Numbered from the stretch's first letter, positions 16,863 through 27,145 are shown. The stretch is DNA of 49,270 nucleotides from Oscillospiraceae bacterium (GCA_017523995.1 JAFWUX010000229.1:1-49270), one strand, 5' to 3'. A program made the numbers and translations. Notes: generated by a model not told the origin, from the letters alone.

Positions 16863-17498
16863 TTGGCAGAAGAACAAAAACCGGCAGAGACAGCCGTAAC
16901 CGGACAGGATACTGCTTCTCCGGAGCCGGAAACAACCGCACAGCCGGCGGAAACGCCCGAAGCGGAACAGCCGGAACAGAAACCGGAAAAGCCGAAGAAA
17001 AAACGCTCCCCGATGGGGCCGATTCAGAGCTTTTTCCTCAATGCGCTGCTGATCGTCACGGCAGTCTGGCTGCTGGCGGGATTTGTGTTCGGTTTTGCGA
17101 CTGCGCCGAACAGCGATATGGCGCCGAACATCAAATTCGGAGACCTGCTGCTTTACTATCAGCTCAGCCGCGATTATGCCGCGCAGGATGTTGTTGTCCT
17201 GCGGAAGAATGATACAACCTATGTCGGCAGAATCGTTGCGAAAGGCGGCGATACCGTTGAGATCACCGACAGCGAACAGCTTGTCATCAACGGCGACACC
17301 ATGATCGAACCGAATGTCTATGGCTCCACGCCGCGCTATGAAGGCTTTGTGACCTATCCGCTGACGCTGGGCGAGGATGAATATTTTGTGCTGGTCGATG
17401 CACGGACCGGCGGCGAGGACAGCCGCTATTACGGCGCGGTCTCCGGCACGGAGCTCTGCGGCAAGGTCATCACCCTGCTGCGGCGAAATCACTTGTAA
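16863..17498 (+). CDS. SipA-like pseudo-signal peptidase (pilus assembly factor)
   Basis: 211 residues from a TTG start. An acidic Pro/Glu/Gln-rich cytoplasmic tail (1-50), one membrane helix (about 54-78) and an extracellular S26 signal-peptidase fold. The catalytic Ser that precedes Met in SxSMxP is Asp85 (PNSDMAP), the catalytic Lys of KRIxGxPGD is Gly122 (YVGRIVAKGGD), and the GDNR box is reduced to VDAR. The same two substitutions, Ser to Asp and Lys to Gly, are known in Streptococcus pyogenes SipA, which is not a peptidase but is required for FCT pilus polymerisation. The next gene is a class B sortase, as in FCT loci. A chaperone role in pilus assembly is therefore the best inference. 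Confidence 0.85.
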   Translation: MAEEQKPAETAVTGQDTASPEPETTAQPAETPEAEQPEQKPEKPKKKRSPMGPIQSFFLNALLIVTAVWLLAGFVFGFATAPNSDMAPNIKFGDLLLYYQLSRDYAAQDVVVLRKNDTTYVGRIVAKGGDTVEITDSEQLVINGDTMIEPNVYGSTPRYEGFVTYPLTLGEDEYFVLVDARTGGEDSRYYGAVSGTELCGKVITLLRRNHL

Positions 17499-17528
17499 TA
17501 CAATGCCGCGGCGGGAGGTGAGGCAGCT

Positions 17529-18761
17529 TTGAAGATTGCAGAGCAGATCGCAAGGATCGCCAATAAAATCCTGATGATCTGTACCATCGGCGCTGCATTG
17601 CTGCTGTTTGTGTTCAGCATGTATGTGCTCTACGATACGTTCTACACCAACCGGAACGCCTTTACCTCATACGATCTGCTGCAGTACCGCCCGAAGGCGA
17701 CGGCGGCTGCGGAGGACGGCAAGGAGAGCTTTGCAGAGCTGCAGCGCATCAATCCCGATACCGTCGGGTGGCTGGAGTTCTACGATACGAATATCAGCTA
17801 TCCGGTTGTGCAGGGCAGGGACGATCTCGAATATGCCGGCAAGGATATCTACGGCTACAATTCGCTGACCGGCTCGATCTATCTGGCGAGCGAGAACGAA
17901 AGCGATTTCAATGACTGGTATAACCTGATCTACGGACATCACATGGATAACGGCGCGATGTTCGGAGATATTGATAAATACCGTGATCCGGATTACTTCT
18001 ACACCCACCAGAAGGGCATTTTGCAGACGCCGGACGGCAACTATGAGCTGACCGTCATCGCGTGTGTGGTCACGGATTCCTATGAGAGTATCATCTACAG
18101 TGTGGCTTCCAAGGATATTTCGCAGTATCCGGAGCTGCATGACTACATCGAAAACAATTCGCTGCAGTTCGATGCGGAGCATGACCGCAGAGAGCTCGGC
18201 GAGAATACAAAGCTCCTTGCATTCTCAACCTGTGAGGGCGCAAGTACAAACGGCAGAATCGTGCTCTTTGCAGATGCCGTGCCGTATACCGGCGAGATCG
18301 AACGCCCCGAACCGGAGCCCGAACCGCCCGTCATTCTGAAGGCGATCGGACATCTTTCGGAGGAGCAGCACTGGGCGTTTCTCAATCTCGTCTGTGCGCT
18401 GCTGACGGTTCTGATCCTGCTGCCGCTGTTCTTCCTGCGGCGGAAATACCGGCAGATGCGCTATGCAAAGCGCAAAGCAAAGGAGCTCGATGAAGAACCG
18501 TCTGCGGAGAAAATCTGCAAAGACCTGCGGAAGTTTGTCCGCAAAATGCGCGTCGGCGTGATACTGGAGCTGCTGCTCGCAGCGGCGGCTGTCATCGTAT
18601 TTCTGCTGACGGAAAACATCATGAAGCCGGTTGTGATCCGCGACTCGTGGACATGGCTGATGCTTCTGATTGCATATCTTGCACTGCTGGCGGATTTCAT
18701 CTGTTTCCGCTATCGGGGCAGACGGCCGGAGGAACCGGCGGAACAATCCAGGGAAAACTAA
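17529..18761 (+). CDS. Class B pilus sortase with C-terminal membrane extension
   Basis: 410 residues, TTG start behind GGGAGGTGAGG. One N-terminal membrane helix (16-35) and a class B sortase domain (about 65-255): VGWLEF and YPVVQG, His137 in YGHHM, Cys235 in FSTCEG, Arg243 in NGRIVLF. After a PEPEPEP linker come three more predicted membrane helices (about 283-303, 342-361, 375-393) with a charged loop between, roughly doubling the usual class B length. In FCT-type loci such a class B enzyme polymerises pilins with (V/E)PTG-like signals; the two following surface proteins end in APTGV and SPTGV, matching this. The function of the extra membrane part is unknown. Confidence 0.9.
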   Translation: MKIAEQIARIANKILMICTIGAALLLFVFSMYVLYDTFYTNRNAFTSYDLLQYRPKATAAAEDGKESFAELQRINPDTVGWLEFYDTNISYPVVQGRDDLEYAGKDIYGYNSLTGSIYLASENESDFNDWYNLIYGHHMDNGAMFGDIDKYRDPDYFYTHQKGILQTPDGNYELTVIACVVTDSYESIIYSVASKDISQYPELHDYIENNSLQFDAEHDRRELGENTKLLAFSTCEGASTNGRIVLFADAVPYTGEIERPEPEPEPPVILKAIGHLSEEQHWAFLNLVCALLTVLILLPLFFLRRKYRQMRYAKRKAKELDEEPSAEKICKDLRKFVRKMRVGVILELLLAAAAVIVFLLTENIMKPVVIRDSWTWLMLLIAYLALLADFICFRYRGRRPEEPAEQSREN

Positions 18762-18781
18762 TCAGAAAGGAGGCGTTCAGA

Positions 18782-21700
18782 ATGCGGATGTTGAAGCGAA
18801 TTGCAGCGCTGCTGCTTGCAATCCTCTCGCTCGTGCTGTTCTGCTTCGGCGCGATGCCGGTTTCGGCAGCGGATGTGTCGGAGCTGCAGCGCACGGCGGC
18901 GGAGCTTTATACGGATGAAACGTATTCTGAGCCGCTCCTGACTGATACCGAAATTACCGTTTCCGGCGTGCTGCCGGCGCATGCAGTGGTCAAGGGCTAT
19001 CCCGTCAGCTACAGCATTGACGGCATGAAGACCATTGCAGCCTATGATCTGACGATCTTTGAAGAAGACGGCGAAACAGTCTATGAGCCGGACGGCAGAG
19101 CCGTTCAGGTCACCTTTACCATGCCGGAGCTCGCAGATGCGGAGAACAAGTCGCTTGCTGTCTACCACATCGGCGAGGAGGGCGCTGAGGAGGAAATCGC
19201 AGAAATCAGCGCAGAGGCAGGCAGCGTCTCCTTTGAGGCGGAGCACTTCTCTGTTTATGTCATCTCCGAGCACGAGGGCTTGACGCCGGATGTGCAGCGT
19301 GTGGAGTTCCACTTTTTAACGGAAGGAACGAAACAAAAGAATCCGGAGGGGGAAGAAGAAGACAGCCCTGTTTTCCAATCCCAGCCGTTTGTGTTCCGCA
19401 CAAAGGGACACCAGGGCGATGGACTCATGACGCAGACCTCTCAGATTCTGCTGGACGGCGAAGCACTTGAAATGATTGAGAACCCGCCGAACCACACAAG
19501 AGAGGACGGCTCGCTTGCCTATTTCTACGGCTGGTATATCATCACGCCGGAGGAAGAACAGCCTGCAGACGGCAATACCCTGCGGTATCAGTGGATGGCT
19601 GATCCGGAGGAGATTGCATTTGAGCAGCCCATCACAATTGCAGATGACGGCTGGACCATGAACGGCATTTCGCATGACCTTAAACCGGATGCGGACGGCT
19701 GCACGCATGTCTACCTTGCTCCGCTGTTTTCGGATTATCACTTTCTCAATTTCCATATGCGTATGCGCGGCACCGAAAGCGACACGGATACACTGCTGAC
19801 GCGCAGTCTGCTTGCATTCGGAAACGATCATAAGGTAGAAGCGCGCATCGGCAATATCACCGCGCCGAGCCCCGATGTCAATCATCTGGTGTTCATCGGC
19901 TGGGAATATTACAGTGCCGAGTATGACGAATGGAAGCAGGAACTGACAGTTGACAATTCCGGCGCGGAGAAGGTATCGCCTGCAGGCAAAGACGGCTACT
20001 ATATCACGCTGCAAGAGGCGGATATGGACGAGGACAACAATATCGACCTCTATCCGCTCTTTGTGGAGGCTCGCTGGCTCTCTCTGAATACAATCCTTGA
20101 CGGTGCGACCTATGCTGCACCGCAGTATCTGCTGACAAATGACTACGAGGGGCTCGGTACTTCGGTTTCGCAGCTGCCTGTCAGCAAGCGGAACGGTTAC
20201 CGGTTTGCTGGCTGGTATTCTGCGCCAGCGAGCGATCCGAATGCAGTGATGATCGCGGATGAAACGGGCCGGATCGTTTCGGGCCCTGTGAACTTCAGAG
20301 ATGACCCGCAGCGCGTCTATGAGGTCTCGAACGGTGAACTCCGCGCCTATAAAATGGCTCAGGATGCCACGGATACCAAGATTCAGCTCTATGCCCACTG
20401 GGTTGAGGAGCCGGATTCCCGATATACGGTGATCGTCTGGGCGCAGAAGATTACGGACGATAAGGACGCTGCAAAAGCGGACAGAACTTATGACTATGTA
20501 ACCTCGAAAGAGATTGAATCTCGTTCCGGCAGAACGCTTGCAGAGATTCTGAGCAGCAACGAACTGCGGCCTTTTCTGTCATTCAATTCAACCAGTCCGG
20601 ATAAAATGGAGCTGGTTCAGAAAGGTTTTGAGTTGCGCAGTGACAGTCCGGTCATGAGCACTGCGACGGTTTCCGGCGATCGCAAGACCGTGATCAATAT
20701 TTATTATGACCGCGATCTGATCACGCTGAATTATTATCTGTACCGTACAGACGGCTTTGAAGCACTGCCGGATACGGACGTTTCGACTTCGCCGCAGTAC
20801 GGAGCGGTCGGTGACCAGATGGTTGAACTGGTGCGCACTGAACTGCAGGATCAGACTTTGTGGACGCCGGAGTATACCTATACACCGACAGATGACACAA
20901 CAGGAACGCAGTATGGTGCGGTGAACGGGCAGTATGCGGAACTGACGGAACAGACGAGGACAGTTGATTCGTATTATTGGACTTTTATTAGATACAATAC
21001 TACTTATAATCTGGCAAATCGTGATGATAAAAATTTCTATTTTGAAGATCATAGCGCATCAGGTTATACACTTGACAATCCGCCTCCGCTAAATGATACA
21101 ACACCATATTACGCAAGATGGAGTAATACTAGATATTATGAGTTAACAAGAAATACAACCACGACAACCGAAACCTACTGGACAACACCGGACGGAACTG
21201 AGTACACCGATACGCGCTACACACGCTCGAACGGCGGCAGCTACTATACAGGCAACCGCTATTCTGAGAACAACGGTGTGTTCAGAAGAACCACAGATGA
21301 AAATGTGACGCCGCTTTACGGTCTGGATGATAACGGGAATTATGTCAAGCTGACAAAGAGCACCGGCAGCGTTTACAAATGGTATTACACCGAGGTGGTT
21401 AATAACGTTTCAACGGAAAAAGAATATACCAGAACACGGTATAAGAGCGTCAGCGGCAATTATGCATGGAGACTGTATCGGCAGTTTCAGGGCCTGTACG
21501 GTCAGACTTTGGTGTCCAATGGTTATAAATGGCCGGAAGATTATGACTGGCATGAGGGGTATGATGATTGGTATAATGTAGCTACCGGAACGCGCACAAC
21601 ATTTATGGACGCATTTCTTCCGACTGATGATCAGAAGAATCTGAAGTTTTACGGCGGTGATTTGACAAACGGAAAAGTTGTCAATTTCTATAAGGAAGGA

Positions 21701-24700
21701 ATGACATCCGGCGACTATCCCAGTAATCCGACAAATACAGTTAATACAAGCAGGAACGGATCATTCAATATTTCGGATAAATATACCGGATTCACTGCGT
21801 ATCAGTATAAAGTGGATAACGGCAGCTGGACAAATGTTCCGGCTAAGAACGGTCAGTATTATGGCAGTGCTGTCAGCTATGATACGAAACTCGAAATCCG
21901 CTTCTCCCGTAATCCTTACATCCTCGATTTCGACATCAACTATCCGGACAAATCCGACCTTACATTCGAGTCCGGCACAGAACTGGAGTCGCTTGATTCC
22001 GAGACGCTGCTCTTTGAAGAATCGCTTTCCAAGTTTGGCCCTGACGGCGCGAAGTATCATGACCTGAAAAACAATGCGCCGGATCATTACACCTTTGCAG
22101 GCTGGTACGAGGACAAGGCGGGCACGGTGCCGTTCAACTTTGACGCCACGATGCCTGCCGGCAACAAGATTCTTTATGCAAAATGGGAGCCGGAGGAGTT
22201 TCTGGTCAAGATTGATCCGAACGGCGCGGAAATCGACCACATCAATCACAATGTCCAGGATTATCTGGAGCAGATCTATGACAATGAGACGATTCCTGCG
22301 GATTCTGTTTCGATTCCGACATTCAATCCGGCACGCTATACCGGTCATGATACGGATCATTCCACATATTTCCACATTGATTATGATGAGGAAATCTCAA
22401 AATACGAGGATCTCACACCGCCGAAATATATCCCGATCAGTGATGTGACGGCGGAGGGACTCGAGCCGGATCATGTTTTCTATTATGTCAACATTCAGCA
22501 CGATGAAGATGCCGAGGGCAGAAGCCTTCCGAACGATCTGCACAATGCGCTGTTCCTCACGGAGGACGAGGTCAGAAGTTATTATGACTTCCACATGGCT
22601 GTGCTGAAAGAGTACAAGAAAAAGGACCCCAAAAAATATGAAAAAGCAAGAGATGACCTCGATTTTGAGCTCTGGAAGCATCTCTATGTAAGCACGCAGA
22701 AATACGGCAGAATTTCTGAGGTCAGCGATGCCAATACAGCGTACGAGCTGCGTGAATGGTATCAGGTGCAGGAGGACGGCTCTGTTTCAGCGGTGCAGTA
22801 TGATTTTTCTGCGCCGGTGAAGAACGATGTGACGCTGCGCGCTGTCTGGCAGCTCAACGGCGGCTATACGATCGCCTACGTTCCGCTTTACCGGATCGGT
22901 GACGTGGAGATCAACGGCGAGATGGATCAGTGGACTGATCCGGATATCCGCTCCGGTCTGGCAATCAACAACAACTACGCGGAAAAGGCATCTGCGACGG
23001 TTCTCCGTCAGCCGGTTGATCTGACTGCAAACGGCGATCCGATCCGTGACAGAGAATATATCTTCCGCGGCTGGCAGGTTGTCATGAGCCGTGACGGAAA
23101 CTATATCCCGATGGAACCCGGTAAGTATTATCAGCCGGGCGAGCAGTTCACGATCGAAACCAAGTATGCGAGCAGCGATAATATCATTATCATGCAGGCG
23201 GTCTATGAGCGGCAGGATAATGCATATTGCCGCCCTGAGGTCGCAAACCTTAAGCTGGATGCTTCGGAGAGCAGCGGCGGATATATCTCAGAGCTGAACA
23301 ACAATGCCGCAATGACCGGTAATACACCGATTGCGTGGACATCGTGGTATGATTCTGAGTCTGTCGGCAATGCAGCTGCTGTTCCGGAGGAAAATCAGCT
23401 CTGGTTCGGCGACATGCAGTCGAATGCTGCGGTTCACCTGTATCAGTATGCGACTGACAAGTACTATAAGTCCGAGCCGTGGCCGTCGGGCAGCTATTTT
23501 GCAAACAGAAACGGCGATATGCTGCTCGGCTTTGACACAATCGAAAACGAGGGCGACTTCATCGCGGATTATGCGGCTGACTCGGTCATCTCCGTGCAGC
23601 GGCAAGATGCGGTGACACTCTATGCGGTCTGGGAGCCGACGGTTTACATCAACTTCCGGAACGAGACCGGCAAGCCTGTCACATTTGCTCTGAATGCTGA
23701 GGATACGCAGACGCTCTATGTTGTCAACGAGGCTGTCAGTGTCTATGACCGCGAAAAGGTGCAGGATCTGAGCAATATCACCGTTGATCCGAATGAAACG
23801 CTCCGCCTTGCAATTCCTTACGGCGCGGAGAAGCACATCACCATCAACGGCAAAAATGAGCTCGGCGTCGGCTATGTGCTGGAGACATTCAGTGAAATTC
23901 CGGAGGGCGCGGAAAATCCGCCGCCGGAGCACGAGCATCTGTTTACCGATAACGGCGCAGAGTTCGAGTATACGGAGCAGCTCATCAAAAACCAAAAAGG
24001 CATGACGATTGTTTTCAAACAGGAAAAACGCGAATGCGCACTGATTCTGGACGATCCGAAGCCGCTCGGCAGAGACACCGGTACGCATGAGTTTGACTTT
24101 AACGAACTGGAACTCCCGACGGATTTTGAACTGCGTGAAACCCGCGCGAAGATCGGCTACATTTTCAAGGGCTGGTCATGGGAAAAGGGTGCGACTGAAC
24201 CGGATTTTGTTGTGAATGCAACCACAATCAAGCACCTGAATCTGCAGGCACTGTTTGCAGCTGCACCTCCGGACGATGTGCACTACGAAACGCTCCAAGA
24301 CACGCATCAGAAAGTTGCATATCTCTATGCGGTCTGGGAGGTCAATAAAAAGGCGGGCATCGTCGATATCTATAAGGATGTTCCGGCGCCCGGCGATCAG
24401 GCACAGACTTTTGATTTCATGCTGAAGCTGAATCTCAAATATAATGTTGAAAACGGTTCAACGCAGGAAATTGACCCATCGGTTCATGTCAGCGTTTCTC
24501 ATGGCGGATACATTCATGTTGTGCATGAGAATGACAAAGGCGGAGACGGAAAATACGGTTATGACCGCAGCAGAATTCAGGTTTATGACGGCGAAGGCAA
24601 TCTGACGGATGAAAAGCTGCTGGAATGCAGGGCAAATACAACAGGAAACTTTAACGTTACCGATTATCGAATGACTGTTTCCGAGCAGGAAGACGCGCAT

Positions 24701-25615
24701 TATCAGACAACCTCTGCAATTCTGGAATCAACGGAAAACGCCGGATTTCCGGTCGGAACACAGCAGAATGAGATCTATTGGACGGATGCAAATGCAGGCG
24801 GCACTGCAGTCTTCACGAACACGCGCAAAACAACGGATTTCACTGTGGAGAAAGTTGCTGTTGATCCGGAAAACAAGTATCCCGGCAGAGAATACCGCTT
24901 CCGTGCGGAGCTGCTCGATCAGAAACCGGATTATGACTACACACTGCCGAATCCGGAATTTGCACTGCATACCGGTGAAGACTATACCTTTAAGGATATT
25001 CCGGTCGGTGCAAATCTGAAGATTACCGAACTGGACAGCGGTGATTACAAAACAGTCATCCTTGCGGAGAACGGCACAGACGATACTGACACCGATGCGC
25101 GCAGCTACACCTGCACGGTGCCGGAAAACGGCGAAAGCGTGACGTTTACAAACACACTCAAAGACATCAAGGTTGAGATCTACAGCTGGGATCTGGAGAC
25201 GAATGAACGCTTCACCAGTGCCAGCTACCGGATTTCCGGTGTGGACGGCGCATTGTATCCGGCAGCAGGCAGCGGCCTGATCTATGCAAAGGATCCGATG
25301 TACTACGGTACCTACACTGTGGAGCAGACATGGTGCACGGATACTTATCAGCAGATCGCAGAGCCGATCACCATCACGATCAGCGATGATTCCGGAGACA
25401 ATCCGGTTTCCGTCGATCACGATGCAACTGTCAGAGTTGAGGACGGCATCTATAAGATTTACATTCTCAATCAGAAAAAGACAGTCGCACCGACCGGCGT
25501 CACACAGAATACAGCAGCTGCAGCAATGCTGGCGGTTCTTTCCGGCACGCTGTGCGCAGTCTGCGTGATGCTCAACCGGCGGCGGAGGGAGGTGGACAGC
25601 GATGACATGCTGTAA
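18782..25615 (+). CDS. Giant InlB-repeat adhesin with APTG sorting signal
   Basis: 2277 residues; the ATG at 18782 follows AAAGGAGG. Signal peptide about 1-31 (PVSAAD). The N-terminal domain (about 35-175) ends in EAEHFSVYVI and is related to a segment of the LPQTG adhesin (EAESFSVYVM). A long stalk holds repeated InlB/Listeria-Bacteroides-type modules (patterns such as F-AGWYED-KAGT...ILYAKWEP), interrupted by Tyr/Thr-rich repeats (QYGAVNGQYAELTEQ, TRYTRSNGGSYYTGNRY). The C-terminus has at least two pilin-like isopeptide-type domains (from KAGIVDIYKDV and TTDFTVEKVAV), then VAPTGV (2235-2240), a hydrophobic segment and an RRRR tail. Probably the tip or accessory subunit of pilus 2. Codon use changes locally around 20.98-21.16 kb. 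Confidence 0.92.
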   Translation: MRMLKRIAALLLAILSLVLFCFGAMPVSAADVSELQRTAAELYTDETYSEPLLTDTEITVSGVLPAHAVVKGYPVSYSIDGMKTIAAYDLTIFEEDGETVYEPDGRAVQVTFTMPELADAENKSLAVYHIGEEGAEEEIAEISAEAGSVSFEAEHFSVYVISEHEGLTPDVQRVEFHFLTEGTKQKNPEGEEEDSPVFQSQPFVFRTKGHQGDGLMTQTSQILLDGEALEMIENPPNHTREDGSLAYFYGWYIITPEEEQPADGNTLRYQWMADPEEIAFEQPITIADDGWTMNGISHDLKPDADGCTHVYLAPLFSDYHFLNFHMRMRGTESDTDTLLTRSLLAFGNDHKVEARIGNITAPSPDVNHLVFIGWEYYSAEYDEWKQELTVDNSGAEKVSPAGKDGYYITLQEADMDEDNNIDLYPLFVEARWLSLNTILDGATYAAPQYLLTNDYEGLGTSVSQLPVSKRNGYRFAGWYSAPASDPNAVMIADETGRIVSGPVNFRDDPQRVYEVSNGELRAYKMAQDATDTKIQLYAHWVEEPDSRYTVIVWAQKITDDKDAAKADRTYDYVTSKEIESRSGRTLAEILSSNELRPFLSFNSTSPDKMELVQKGFELRSDSPVMSTATVSGDRKTVINIYYDRDLITLNYYLYRTDGFEALPDTDVSTSPQYGAVGDQMVELVRTELQDQTLWTPEYTYTPTDDTTGTQYGAVNGQYAELTEQTRTVDSYYWTFIRYNTTYNLANRDDKNFYFEDHSASGYTLDNPPPLNDTTPYYARWSNTRYYELTRNTTTTTETYWTTPDGTEYTDTRYTRSNGGSYYTGNRYSENNGVFRRTTDENVTPLYGLDDNGNYVKLTKSTGSVYKWYYTEVVNNVSTEKEYTRTRYKSVSGNYAWRLYRQFQGLYGQTLVSNGYKWPEDYDWHEGYDDWYNVATGTRTTFMDAFLPTDDQKNLKFYGGDLTNGKVVNFYKEGMTSGDYPSNPTNTVNTSRNGSFNISDKYTGFTAYQYKVDNGSWTNVPAKNGQYYGSAVSYDTKLEIRFSRNPYILDFDINYPDKSDLTFESGTELESLDSETLLFEESLSKFGPDGAKYHDLKNNAPDHYTFAGWYEDKAGTVPFNFDATMPAGNKILYAKWEPEEFLVKIDPNGAEIDHINHNVQDYLEQIYDNETIPADSVSIPTFNPARYTGHDTDHSTYFHIDYDEEISKYEDLTPPKYIPISDVTAEGLEPDHVFYYVNIQHDEDAEGRSLPNDLHNALFLTEDEVRSYYDFHMAVLKEYKKKDPKKYEKARDDLDFELWKHLYVSTQKYGRISEVSDANTAYELREWYQVQEDGSVSAVQYDFSAPVKNDVTLRAVWQLNGGYTIAYVPLYRIGDVEINGEMDQWTDPDIRSGLAINNNYAEKASATVLRQPVDLTANGDPIRDREYIFRGWQVVMSRDGNYIPMEPGKYYQPGEQFTIETKYASSDNIIIMQAVYERQDNAYCRPEVANLKLDASESSGGYISELNNNAAMTGNTPIAWTSWYDSESVGNAAAVPEENQLWFGDMQSNAAVHLYQYATDKYYKSEPWPSGSYFANRNGDMLLGFDTIENEGDFIADYAADSVISVQRQDAVTLYAVWEPTVYINFRNETGKPVTFALNAEDTQTLYVVNEAVSVYDREKVQDLSNITVDPNETLRLAIPYGAEKHITINGKNELGVGYVLETFSEIPEGAENPPPEHEHLFTDNGAEFEYTEQLIKNQKGMTIVFKQEKRECALILDDPKPLGRDTGTHEFDFNELELPTDFELRETRAKIGYIFKGWSWEKGATEPDFVVNATTIKHLNLQALFAAAPPDDVHYETLQDTHQKVAYLYAVWEVNKKAGIVDIYKDVPAPGDQAQTFDFMLKLNLKYNVENGSTQEIDPSVHVSVSHGGYIHVVHENDKGGDGKYGYDRSRIQVYDGEGNLTDEKLLECRANTTGNFNVTDYRMTVSEQEDAHYQTTSAILESTENAGFPVGTQQNEIYWTDANAGGTAVFTNTRKTTDFTVEKVAVDPENKYPGREYRFRAELLDQKPDYDYTLPNPEFALHTGEDYTFKDIPVGANLKITELDSGDYKTVILAENGTDDTDTDARSYTCTVPENGESVTFTNTLKDIKVEIYSWDLETNERFTSASYRISGVDGALYPAAGSGLIYAKDPMYYGTYTVEQTWCTDTYQQIAEPITITISDDSGDNPVSVDHDATVRVEDGIYKIYILNQKKTVAPTGVTQNTAAAAMLAVLSGTLCAVCVMLNRRRREVDSDDML

Positions 25616-25756
25616 ACTGCACTCCAAAGCGAACAGGGCACGTGCCCGCACGAGGAGCCGTGATAAGCCGCCTTAGCGGAAAACACGATCCGAATTTATA
25701 CGTATCAAAGGGGCTCTGCCCTGATTGGAAACAAGATTGTGAAAGGAATGAAAATC
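25616..25756 (+). other. Hairpin-rich intercistronic spacer before the backbone pilin
   Basis: A 141-nt gap in an otherwise tightly packed operon. It contains GGGCACGTGCCC, a CACG/CGTG stem and GGGGCTCTGCCC, without a T-run. This is compatible with RNA processing or stabilisation that raises backbone pilin over the giant adhesin; no promoter is evident. Confidence 0.4.
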
Positions 25757-27088
25757 ATGAAAAAGAGAACTATGTTTACAATGATGACCGCCGCTGCTAT
25801 CACCGCGGCGATGATGAGCAGCACGATGAGTGCTTCCGCAGCAAGTATGGCAGATGCAACCAAAGGCGTGCTGACGGTTGACGCAAATACGACTGAGCCT
25901 AACAAGCTGACCTTTACAAAGGACATCGTGATCCACAATGAGAAGGCTGATGCAACAGTTTACGGTCCGGCTATCACCTATACCTATGAAATCGCAAAGG
26001 CAGCAGGCGGTGCAACCGTGAAAGACAGCGCGGGAAATGTTGCAGTTGTGAAGCAGGGCGTTGAAAACGGCGTCACATTTACAACCAATAAGAATAAGGC
26101 GGTGTTCGCGAATACCGAGACCTTCACAATGTCCGACGGAAAGTATGTGGCTTCTAAGGAGCTTGAACTGAACATTGATCTTACTCAGTTTACAAGTGCC
26201 GGTATTTATCGCTATGAGATCTCTGAAAGCACGGATGAAGATGCGATTACAGACGCAAGCATCTACAGAGATGAGAAGTATTCTGACAAAAGATATCTGG
26301 ATGTTTATATCCGCAACACAACGGACGGCAAGCTGGAAGTTTACGGCTATGTGATGTTCCACGATGGAGCGAACACAAGTTTCGACGGAAGTGTCAGCAC
26401 GAACGGAAATACTGAGAAAAAGACCGACGGTTATGATGCATCGGATGACAGCGGTTCGGGCACAGGCACGCAGGACGTCGGCGATATGGCTGACCACTAC
26501 TACACCTACAACTATGAGCTCGAAAAGGTTGTTGCAGGTGCGCTCGGCGATAAGGCACATCCGTTCCCGTTTGAAATTACTACGGCAGGTTATGCTGCAA
26601 ACTACAAAGTCGAAACCACCGGTACGCCTGTTTCGGGCGTGACTAATGGCGCTGCAACAGTGGGTCAGAAAGTTGAAGTAAAACTGGCGAACGGACAGAA
26701 CATCACGCTGATCGGTCTTCCGGCTGATGTAAAGATTTCGACGAAGGAAACAAACGATACTGCTGACACCTACAAGGTAGAAGCTGTAACACCTGCGATT
26801 GAAGAGACCAGCAAGCCGGCAAACCAGACAGCAAGTTTTGAGGAGAAAAAACTGACGACCTACGCTGCTGAAATGGAGAAAGAAACAAGAGAGGCGCCGA
26901 AGAGAAATAATACGGATTTTGGCGCGGCAGCTGCTAAGAACACCTTTACCAACACGCTGGATTCGATCTCCCCGACAGGTGTTGTGATGATGGTTGCACC
27001 GTATGCGATCATGCTGGCAGCAGCAGGCTTCTTTATCCTCGTCTTCCTGAAGAACCGCCGCAAGGATGAAAGCGCCGGCACAATCTGA
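25757..27088 (+). CDS. FctA-like backbone pilin with SPTG sorting signal
   Basis: 443 residues; the ATG at 25757 is preferred because AAAGGA lies about nine bases upstream. Signal peptide about 1-30 (SASAAS). Two beta-sandwich domains follow: the first (about 40-210) opens with LTFTKDIVI and contains IYRYEISEST, and the second (from HYYTYNYELEKVVAG) resembles the FctA/Spy0128 isopeptide-linkage fold. Sorting signal SPTGV (405-409), then MMVAPYAIMLAAAGFF and a KNRRK tail. This (x)PTG-V...AP layout is typical of FCT-type backbone pilins polymerised by class B sortases. It is the probable shaft subunit of pilus 2, downstream of the SipA-like protein and sortase. Confidence 0.9.
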   Translation: MKKRTMFTMMTAAAITAAMMSSTMSASAASMADATKGVLTVDANTTEPNKLTFTKDIVIHNEKADATVYGPAITYTYEIAKAAGGATVKDSAGNVAVVKQGVENGVTFTTNKNKAVFANTETFTMSDGKYVASKELELNIDLTQFTSAGIYRYEISESTDEDAITDASIYRDEKYSDKRYLDVYIRNTTDGKLEVYGYVMFHDGANTSFDGSVSTNGNTEKKTDGYDASDDSGSGTGTQDVGDMADHYYTYNYELEKVVAGALGDKAHPFPFEITTAGYAANYKVETTGTPVSGVTNGAATVGQKVEVKLANGQNITLIGLPADVKISTKETNDTADTYKVEAVTPAIEETSKPANQTASFEEKKLTTYAAEMEKETREAPKRNNTDFGAAAAKNTFTNTLDSISPTGVVMMVAPYAIMLAAAGFFILVFLKNRRKDESAGTI

Positions 27089-27145
27089 TCTGCGCTGAGC
27101 ATCCGTTCCCGCATGGGGGAATACAGAGAAATATGGTGAGAGAAT

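Noticed and set aside
16863..17498. Functional signal peptidase I
   Set aside because: Both catalytic residues and the GDNR box are replaced, unlike the intact homologue at 7975-8625.
19316..20398. 360-codon minus-strand frame inside the giant adhesin
   Set aside because: No ribosome-binding site or family features; the plus strand is clearly coding throughout.
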